Source: Planctomycetota bacterium
Lineage (GTDB): Bacteria > Planctomycetota > J058 > JAJDCP01
NCBI GenBank assembly: GCA_029260765.1
Contig: JAJDCP010000033.1
Location: 1-55,808 of the forward strand
DNA length: 55,808 nt
Reading direction: 5' to 3'
Shown piece after piece: positions 27,406 to 33,876 of this stretch. Made by a program: the position numbers and the translations under genes. How positions within the stretch are numbered: position 1 is the stretch's first letter; every line of letters starts with the position of its first letter. The notes beneath the pieces are model-generated. The model did no database searches. It was not told the origin of the DNA and was given only the letters and a program-made list of their open reading frames with translations.

Positions 27406-27902
27406 TGCCGTATACACCTGTGCTCGCGACGCTGGGGTATGTTCTGCATCCCGACGGGCGGCAGGTCTTGATGATGCGACGCTCCACCCGTCCGGACGAC
27501 CATCATCAGGGCCGCTACGTGGGACTTGGAGGGAAGCTCGAGCGCAGCGAGGACGTCGTGGCCTGCATGCGGCGCGAGATCCGTGAAGAGGCGGGCATCG
27601 AGGCCGCCGCCCTCGAGCTGCGGGGCACGATCTCCTGGCCCGGCTTCGGCAAGAACGGCCAGGATTGGTTCGCCTTTGTGTTTGTCGTGCCTCGCTTTGA
27701 AGGCGAGCCCCGTGCCCTCAGCGACGAAGGCGAGCTTCTGTGGGTGGGCATCGACGACTTGCTGGCCTGGCAGGTGCCGATCTGGGATGGGGACAAACAC
27801 TTCCTGCCGTTGTTGTTCGACGCCGCCCCGGACGGGCAGTTCCATGCCGTGATTCCATACCAGAACGGCCAGGCGCGCAGCTTCGATTACAACGTCTGCT
27901 GA
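27405..27902 (+). CDS. NUDIX hydrolase, MutT/8-oxo-dGTPase type
   Basis: The 165-residue product contains a full NUDIX box at ~43-65 (GGKLERSED...REIREEAG). The surrounding sequence (MPYTPVLATLGYVL, MMRRSTRPDDHHQGRYVGLGGK) resembles the MTH1-like 8-oxo-dGTP diphosphatases that remove oxidised nucleotides. It is translationally coupled to the pseudopilin gene. Its 3' end overlaps the convergent sigma-factor gene by 16 bases. The exact substrate is inferred by resemblance only. Confidence 0.9.
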   Translation: MPYTPVLATLGYVLHPDGRQVLMMRRSTRPDDHHQGRYVGLGGKLERSEDVVACMRREIREEAGIEAAALELRGTISWPGFGKNGQDWFAFVFVVPRFEGEPRALSDEGELLWVGIDDLLAWQVPIWDGDKHFLPLLFDAAPDGQFHAVIPYQNGQARSFDYNVC

Positions 27903-28708
27903 TCATCGGGCTCGCGGTCCTGTTCACCCAAGCGCCCAAGCACCGCCAGAATCACGCGCCGCTTCTCGTCGGAGATGTAGCGGAACAGCTGCCGCAGGCC
28001 TTCGGGGTCGGTGTCCCCGGTTTCACTTGCGGATGCGCCCTCGTCCAGCACCCGAGCCGCCCGCTGCAACACCGCGAAATCTTCAGGGTGGAAGCGCTGG
28101 CGTGCCCAGACGGCGAATGCCTGCGCACCTCTCTGGATGATGTTGCGGACAGTGCGGGTGGTGGTACCCAGGCTGGCGCTCAGCTGGTGCTGGTTCTGGC
28201 CTTCGACGACCCAGTGCCACAGCGTCTCGGCGTTGCGTCGCTCGGTGCGTTTGGGAGGTTGGGCCGCGATGAACTCTTCAAACAACTCGCGCCCTCGTTC
28301 GAGCAAGACCTCGAAAGCGGCACTACCGAGCAACTCCTCCTGCTCAGGGGGCTCTTCAGGCCTCTGCCTGTGCGCGGCAGAGCTACGCAGGTCTTCTTTC
28401 AGGGCCTTGTCTCGCCGCAGCCCCTGGTAATAGTCGACGAACAGGTGGTAGAGGATCTTCTGGTAGTAGCTGCGGAATCTGCCCCGGGAAGGGTCGTAGA
28501 GCTTGACCTTGCGGCACAGGCGCTCCAGGGCCTGCACCGTCAGGTCCTCGATGTCCGCGTCGGGCACACGGTACTTGCGCAGCAGGGCACGCGTCGGCCC
28601 CAGGTACGCCATCCACTTCGACGGCCCCTCGTTGGTGCCGGTCGTCCGCAACAGGTTTTCGCTGGTCTCGGGCCAGAACTTCTCTTCGCCAGCTGGTGAG
28701 GTGCTCAA
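27887..28708 (-). CDS. ECF-like RNA polymerase sigma factor
   Basis: A 273-residue sigma-70 family protein. Region 2 is visible as the helices around DADIEDLTVQALERLCRK and GRFRSYYQKILYHLFVDYYQG. Region 4 is the helix-turn-helix around ETLWHWVVEGQNQHQLSASLG and TVRNIIQRGAQAF. An acidic linker separates them, and the ~65-residue C-terminal tail after region 4 is longer than in ordinary ECF factors. The TTG at 28,708 follows AAGGAGG by 9-11 bases and is the best start. The gene diverges from the kinase gene at 28,824, with 115 bases between, and may control that gene set. Confidence 0.85.
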   Translation of the reverse strand: MSTSPAGEEKFWPETSENLLRTTGTNEGPSKWMAYLGPTRALLRKYRVPDADIEDLTVQALERLCRKVKLYDPSRGRFRSYYQKILYHLFVDYYQGLRRDKALKEDLRSSAAHRQRPEEPPEQEELLGSAAFEVLLERGRELFEEFIAAQPPKRTERRNAETLWHWVVEGQNQHQLSASLGTTTRTVRNIIQRGAQAFAVWARQRFHPEDFAVLQRAARVLDEGASASETGDTDPEGLRQLFRYISDEKRRVILAVLGRLGEQDREPDDQQTL

Positions 28709-28823
28709 TGCAGGACTCCTCCTTGACGCTCTCCACTTACCCCGGGCTTGCCAAAGGCGGAAGCGGCAGACTTGAGCCAGGTATGCTACCCTGGGAGGGA
28801 ACCCGTCCGCAAAGGATCGTGAT

Positions 28824-30686
28824 TTGAAACCTCTGCTGCCGGGGGCTCTCACGATCGTGTTCCGGAAGTTCGACCGGGAAACTCAACCCGGAGACGGCGA
28901 GGTTCTTCTCACTGGTCAAGTCTTCCGCTCCGATCGACCGCGCCAGTTGGCTCTCGACGTGCTCGCCGATCCGAAAGCGGCGCTGCTGACGGGCCCGGGC
29001 CCCTTGCATAGCATCGTGCTCGACTTCGGCAACAACGGTCCGAACTTCGATGACATGCTGGCCACCACTCTGGTCCGCCGCTGGCTTCGCGGCGCCCCCA
29101 CACTGCCAGGCTTGGAGGCTTTCGCGCGCTACTCTGCGCGTCAACGCAGCGGCTGGCCGGTTTCCAGAGTGCCCGTCGAAGATTCCCTGGAAGGCTTGTT
29201 TCTGGAGAGCCGCAAGGTCTGGGATCCACAACTGCCGCCAGTCGGGTTCGAGGCCAAACACAAGCGTTTTCTGGCCAGCTGGCGGCAGGTGGAGGCAGCG
29301 GTCATCGAAGCCGCGGGCCGGGGCATCGACCCGGGACACTACACCTTCGACCGACAGACCTTCCGGGCTGAATGGGAATTCCTCCAGTCCGACCACAAGC
29401 GCTACGCCGAAGACGTGCAGAACGGCGAGCGCTGGTGGGTGCATTTCCCCGGCCGTAAGGAAGCGGTGGCCGGCTTGTTTCTGCGCCAGCCCCGTTCGAG
29501 TCTGTTCAAGCAATGGGCCGACCAGGATCCGCAATGCGGCTCGCCCTCCGACTATGGTTTCATGGCGGTGATGTTCGCTCCGGGCAACTGGGTCTTCTGC
29601 AGCGCACGCGACCGCCGCCAACCGCTGCACTTCCTGGCGGAGCGCTTGCAAGCCGCCGAAGAGCAGAACGAAAGCGCGCAGCCCGACAACCCCTGGTTCC
29701 GCGGAGAGCCCTTCGACTGTTCCCTGGTTGCTTCTCCGATGGGTGGCTCGAGGCTCGACGAGGCCATCGTCGTCGAGGTTGTCAAAGACGTGCTCGGTGT
29801 GCGCCTGTGGGAGCCACCTGCCGGCAACGGCAGCTTTGCCAGCAAGAGTCTGCTCGCGGGTTGGCCGCTGCCCGAGTTCCGCAATCCGGAGCCTCTTTCG
29901 GAAGGCGGACAACAGGCCCCGATCTTCCGGGCGGAAACCGGCTCGCGTCGGGTTGCGCTGAAGGTGTGTGGGCTCGAGAACAGCCAGGAAGCCCAGGCGC
30001 GCAACCGCCGCGAGACCGAGATCCACGCACACATCCGGCGACGCCTGCAGGCGAGTTTCGATCCACGCGGACAATACCTCGCTGTAGCCGAGCGCATCGT
30101 GCCCGTCCACTGGTCAGGCTGCGCGCTGCAAGTGCTCGTGTCGGCTTTCCATCCTGAAGGCAGCTTGCGTGACTGGCGCCTCAAGCGGGACACTCTGCAG
30201 CTCGAACAGCTGCAGCGCTTTGTGCGTTGCGTCGTTCAGGGCTTGGAGCTGTTGCACTCATGGGGGCTTGTGCACCATGACGTCAAGCCCCAGAACATTC
30301 TGGTCTCGCGGAGCCGGGGTCGCTTTTCGGCCGTCCTTTCGGACTTTGGCTGCACTCTCGAACACGGCCAGAACACCGGTTTCCGAGATCCAGTCTTCGC
30401 CCCGCCCCTCCATGAGAAGACCGCGGCTGCCGACCTGGTTTCGCTGGCGTATGTCGTTGCCTGGCTGATCGCGCCGACGGACCAGCCCCTCAACTTCCGC
30501 GGCGGATGCGAAGTGCGGGCAGAGGTCCTGGCCCCCGCGCAGAAGGGTGCATGGATCCTCGGCGCTGGGGACCGCTGGTATGACGCGACCACTGATCTGC
30601 TGTTGGAGGCGACCCAGAGCGACCCCGAGCGCCGCCCCCAGCTCGGGAGCTTCCTCGAACGATTTGTGACGCTTCCCCAGCACTAG
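28824..30686 (+). CDS. Protein kinase with large unfamiliar N-terminal domain (kinase A)
   Basis: Residues ~1-300 of this 620-residue protein form a domain I cannot name. It contains NFDDMLATTLVRRWL, SLEGLFLE, the stretch Y-x-x-DVQNGERWW, AGLFLRQP..SLFKQW, WVF and DNPWFRG. The same landmarks occur in the protein at 33,863-36,754. Residues ~370-620 are a divergent kinase domain. The lysine is kept (VALKVCGLE, ~378), HRD reads HHD (VHHDVKPQNIL, ~482) and DFG is kept (LSDFGC, ~505), so activity is possible; the glycine loop is poor. No membrane segment. TTG start with AAAGGA upstream. The FDDMLAxxL motif loosely recalls MYG1/DHH-type hydrolases, unproven. Confidence 0.8.
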   Translation: MKPLLPGALTIVFRKFDRETQPGDGEVLLTGQVFRSDRPRQLALDVLADPKAALLTGPGPLHSIVLDFGNNGPNFDDMLATTLVRRWLRGAPTLPGLEAFARYSARQRSGWPVSRVPVEDSLEGLFLESRKVWDPQLPPVGFEAKHKRFLASWRQVEAAVIEAAGRGIDPGHYTFDRQTFRAEWEFLQSDHKRYAEDVQNGERWWVHFPGRKEAVAGLFLRQPRSSLFKQWADQDPQCGSPSDYGFMAVMFAPGNWVFCSARDRRQPLHFLAERLQAAEEQNESAQPDNPWFRGEPFDCSLVASPMGGSRLDEAIVVEVVKDVLGVRLWEPPAGNGSFASKSLLAGWPLPEFRNPEPLSEGGQQAPIFRAETGSRRVALKVCGLENSQEAQARNRRETEIHAHIRRRLQASFDPRGQYLAVAERIVPVHWSGCALQVLVSAFHPEGSLRDWRLKRDTLQLEQLQRFVRCVVQGLELLHSWGLVHHDVKPQNILVSRSRGRFSAVLSDFGCTLEHGQNTGFRDPVFAPPLHEKTAAADLVSLAYVVAWLIAPTDQPLNFRGGCEVRAEVLAPAQKGAWILGAGDRWYDATTDLLLEATQSDPERRPQLGSFLERFVTLPQH

Positions 30687-30697
30687 CAGGCTGCTAG
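30683..30697. repeat. 15-bp perfect palindrome at convergent gene ends
   Basis: CTAGCAG-G-CTGCTAG overlaps the stop of kinase A and lies 7 bases from the stop of the dynamin-like gene. It is short for a terminator and has no T tail. Related sequences occur at the 3' ends of genes near 7,683 and 36,791. Confidence 0.35.
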
Positions 30698-30703
30698 CCG
30701 CCC

Positions 30704-32437
30704 TCAGGCTCCGTTTCCCACCGCTGTCGGCTTGGCCTGTTTCTCCGCATATCCCGACGTGTCATAGTCTGCGAGGCCGACACACGCCACCTGCAGGGCA
30801 CGCAATCGAGCGATGCGCCGGTCGATCTCCTCGAGGTGCTTCGCGCGCTCGCCAGCTCCGAGCGTCTTGGCGAGCTGCCCCGCCTCGACGGCGGTTTCCA
30901 ACTCCTGGGCGTAATGCGCTGCGCTGTGCTGAATCCCCTCACGCAGTGCGCGGGCGTAGCGGCTGGAGACGCGATCTGCCAGCTCGTCTCTGCGGGACTG
31001 CAGCCGATCACAGCGCCTGTCCACAGCTTCCCGCAGCCGGCTCCCGCTCAATGCCGCCTTCGGGACAGCTGCCCCCTCTGCAGCCGGGTGCTGCCCGATA
31101 TCGGTCCACGGCCCCGGCAGAAAAGAGTCTGCGAGCAACCCCAGCAGGTCATCGATCAAGCGCTCGGAGACATCGGTTTGCACCGGCGAGAGCTCACTAT
31201 TCATATCGTGCTCGAAAGTGGCACACAGACTCGAGGCACCACTCTCGAAGCGTCCCACCAGACGACGCAGCTCGCGGCTGAGCTCGAGCCCGAAGGTGTC
31301 CGAGCCAGCCTCGCGGAGGACCGCAGCCAAGCGCAGGCGCAGCCGCTCGACTTCGATCCCCCACATCTCTGCGACCAGGGGACGCATGCGCTCTTCGAAA
31401 CCCTCCAGACGCTTCTGAAGTGCCGCAAGCCGTCCCTGCAGCTGGTCCTGTTCCCTGCGCAATGCTGGCAGACCAGCGCTTGCCAGCTCTGGCGCGCTCG
31501 CCAGGGCCAGGGAACGGATCTCGAGCAAGCGCAGCTGTTGCCCGATCCATCTCTTGAGACGGATGCAGTAGCCACGCAGACGGCCCGACAAAGCGTGGGC
31601 GTTGGCGAAGGACAGCAGTCTGCTCTCCAGAGCCTCGAAGCGACCCATCCATGGTGAAGGGATCCCCATGTATCGCGCGCGCAGGACCTTCAACGCTGAG
31701 ACAGCAAACACCTCGGGGGCCGCCATTCCGGCCAGCTCGCCCAACCGCTGCCCCACCTGCTGAACGAGTGTGTCCAGGCGCTTTGTGTCGTAGGGATCGG
31801 CCTCGGAGAGCTCGTCCACTTTGTTGATCACGAAGATCATGCGCCGTAGGCCGTGGTCCGGCACACATTCACGAAGAAAGACGCGCTCCAGTGAAGTCAG
31901 AGGCTGCTGAGAGTCGAGCAAGACGACGACAGCATCCGCCTCACGCAGGTAGCGGAACACGATGTCCTCGCGCAGCTCGTCCAACTCATGCACGCCCGGC
32001 GTATCGACCAGGTCCGCTTGGATCTGCTCGAGCCGGCCCGGAAGACTGAGATGCACCTGCCGGATGGTCCGGGCGCGACCATTCTTGCTCGTGACGACGT
32101 AGTCCAGGTAGCTGTATGTGCGCGCACTTGGCAGGTCGAGCCATTCCTGGTGGCCATCCCGATAGGTCACGATAGCGCTGCGGCGGGCGCCTCCGCGCAG
32201 CAGGCTGATGGTCGCCGTGGTTGGCAGGGCGCAGGACGGCAGGATGGGCTCGCCGATCAGAGCGTTGATGAACGTTGATTTTCCGCGCGAGAACCGGCCG
32301 ATGACCAGGATCTTGAGCCGCTCGCCAGACAGGCGACGACGGGCCGCTGCGATGCGCTCGGCGAAACCCTCATCTGCACATTCTGTGAACGACTGCAGCA
32401 TGGCTCCGCAGTGCCTCTGGAAGTCTCTGAGTTGCAT
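30704..32437 (-). CDS. Dynamin-like large GTPase
   Basis: This 577-residue protein has an N-terminal dynamin-family GTPase domain: G1 GRFSRGKST (47-55), G2 threonine in PTTATIS, G3 DTPGVHE, and G4 NKVDE. The C-terminal ~300 residues are mostly helical with long coiled-coil stretches, as expected for the stalk of bacterial dynamins. Such proteins reshape or tether membranes, and some serve in phage defence or membrane repair. The ATG at 32,437 follows GGGAGGAG. The gene is convergent with kinase A (17 bases apart) and divergent from the lipoprotein gene. Confidence 0.9.
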   Translation of the reverse strand: MQLRDFQRHCGAMLQSFTECADEGFAERIAAARRRLSGERLKILVIGRFSRGKSTFINALIGEPILPSCALPTTATISLLRGGARRSAIVTYRDGHQEWLDLPSARTYSYLDYVVTSKNGRARTIRQVHLSLPGRLEQIQADLVDTPGVHELDELREDIVFRYLREADAVVVLLDSQQPLTSLERVFLRECVPDHGLRRMIFVINKVDELSEADPYDTKRLDTLVQQVGQRLGELAGMAAPEVFAVSALKVLRARYMGIPSPWMGRFEALESRLLSFANAHALSGRLRGYCIRLKRWIGQQLRLLEIRSLALASAPELASAGLPALRREQDQLQGRLAALQKRLEGFEERMRPLVAEMWGIEVERLRLRLAAVLREAGSDTFGLELSRELRRLVGRFESGASSLCATFEHDMNSELSPVQTDVSERLIDDLLGLLADSFLPGPWTDIGQHPAAEGAAVPKAALSGSRLREAVDRRCDRLQSRRDELADRVSSRYARALREGIQHSAAHYAQELETAVEAGQLAKTLGAGERAKHLEEIDRRIARLRALQVACVGLADYDTSGYAEKQAKPTAVGNGA

Positions 32438-32739
32438 CGGCGGTTCTCCTCCCGCGCGTTCCCGACAGAAGGGTCGGGTGCAGCGCACCCCTCATCGGCA
32501 CGGCGTGCAATGAGGGTCTGTATGCGATGACGGAGGAGGAGGAAAAGGCGGAAAAACTGCGCAGGATTTCGCAGAGAGAGGGGACCGACATTTCTGGATG
32601 AAGGGGAAGCCGCAATCGGCTCAGGCAGGCTGCCCGTTTTGAGAGGAGTGCATTTCCACCTTTTGGGGACGCCCGTACATCTCTGCAGACCAGGCGAGGC
32701 GCAAACCGGCCTTCCTGCAGCGAAGCACAGGAGAGTCCC
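32438..32739. other. Intergenic region between divergent dynamin-like and lipoprotein genes
   Basis: This 302-base gap should hold both promoters. It contains a purine-rich tract at 32,530-32,555. A 24-codon open frame, ATG 32,527 to TGA 32,601, starts MTEEEEK and has GAGGG 9 bases upstream. That frame could be a leader peptide but has no family resemblance. No clear -35/-10 pair or hairpin stands out. Confidence 0.4.
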
Positions 32740-33876
32740 ATGGCCAAGACATCCCGAGGCAGCCTCTTTCTGGTGTGCGTCATCTCTTTGGCTGGCTGTG
32801 GGTGCAATGAGCCCGGCAGCGCCCCCAGTTACTGCCTGACCCTCGACACCAGAGAGCCCGCGCTGGGGAAGGCCAATGAGGCCCGCCTGTTTCTGGGACA
32901 GCTGCAGGTCAGCGATGGTCAGAGCTACGCTTTCTGGGGGACGAAGAACAGCGATGGCAGCATCGACCAGATCTCGGAGTCGCTGGCCTGGATGAACCTC
33001 CCGCTCTTCGGACTCAGAACCATCTATGATGCCACCACGGGTCTGCCCACTCTCGTATACTCCGAAGCGGACAACAGCGCGATCACCATCGATTGGCAGC
33101 GAGACCGCGCGGTGTTCTCGGGATTCGACGACCAGGGCCGTTTCGTCGCGGCTGTCGAGGTCACCCGCAACGCGGGAAGTTTCGTCACGCAGACGCTGAA
33201 GTGCTGCCCTTCCGCGCAAACAAACCCCAGCGGATCCGCCCGCGATGCCAGCGAGACCTCGGACGCAGCGCGGTCCTCACCAGCCTCCAGGACGCTGGGG
33301 CGTCCCGTTTGCTCGCAGGAGATGCATGCGAGACTGGTAGAAGACGCGGTCGATGGCTCCCTGTTTGGATTCCTTGGACGCATCGACGACATCGACTCCC
33401 TCGATGGGGTCCGCACATTCGGCAAGGACCTGCTTCGGGAAAACGCGGAGGGAGTGGTCTGCGCAAGCCAGGGCCTGCTCGCCCTGGCGGTGATTCCTGT
33501 GCTCGTCGGCCCGCCTGGCACCAACTCCGGGCTGGCTGTGGCAGGGGCAACAGCGATCGCCTCAAGTATGGTCACCAAGACCCTGCTGGCGGATGCCGCT
33601 GCCCACCTCGCCGGACGGATCGAGAGCTGCTTGAACGCCGGGGGCAGCGTCGACGAGCCGGCTTTCGCCGCGATCGCGCAGGACTTGATCTATGCCGGAG
33701 AGAGCTGCCTTGTTCCCGATGTCGAGCCGGACGATCCGGCCGACCAGCCCACTGATCTCGGTAGTGCGCTGGGCTCGGAGTTGCCGACCACGGCAGCCTT
33801 GGTAGAAACGCCCCGCTGTAGCCTCACCACCGACAAGGGCCCCAGCACCGCGCTCGAGAACTTCAGACGGCCTTGA
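32740..33876 (+). CDS. Predicted lipoprotein, function unknown
   Basis: The 378-residue product begins with a lipoprotein signal (LAGC lipobox, lipidated Cys ~20), so it is anchored in the envelope. The N-terminal half is beta-rich (YAFWGTKNSDGSID, PTLVYSEADN, AVFSGFDDQGRF). A Ser-rich linker follows, then a helical part with a hydrophobic stretch (~246-285) and several Cys residues. No known family is recognised. The ATG follows AGGAGAG. Its 3' end overlaps the convergent kinase B gene by 14 bases, and its start faces the dynamin-like gene. Confidence 0.75.
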   Translation: MAKTSRGSLFLVCVISLAGCGCNEPGSAPSYCLTLDTREPALGKANEARLFLGQLQVSDGQSYAFWGTKNSDGSIDQISESLAWMNLPLFGLRTIYDATTGLPTLVYSEADNSAITIDWQRDRAVFSGFDDQGRFVAAVEVTRNAGSFVTQTLKCCPSAQTNPSGSARDASETSDAARSSPASRTLGRPVCSQEMHARLVEDAVDGSLFGFLGRIDDIDSLDGVRTFGKDLLRENAEGVVCASQGLLALAVIPVLVGPPGTNSGLAVAGATAIASSMVTKTLLADAAAHLAGRIESCLNAGGSVDEPAFAAIAQDLIYAGESCLVPDVEPDDPADQPTDLGSALGSELPTTAALVETPRCSLTTDKGPSTALENFRRP

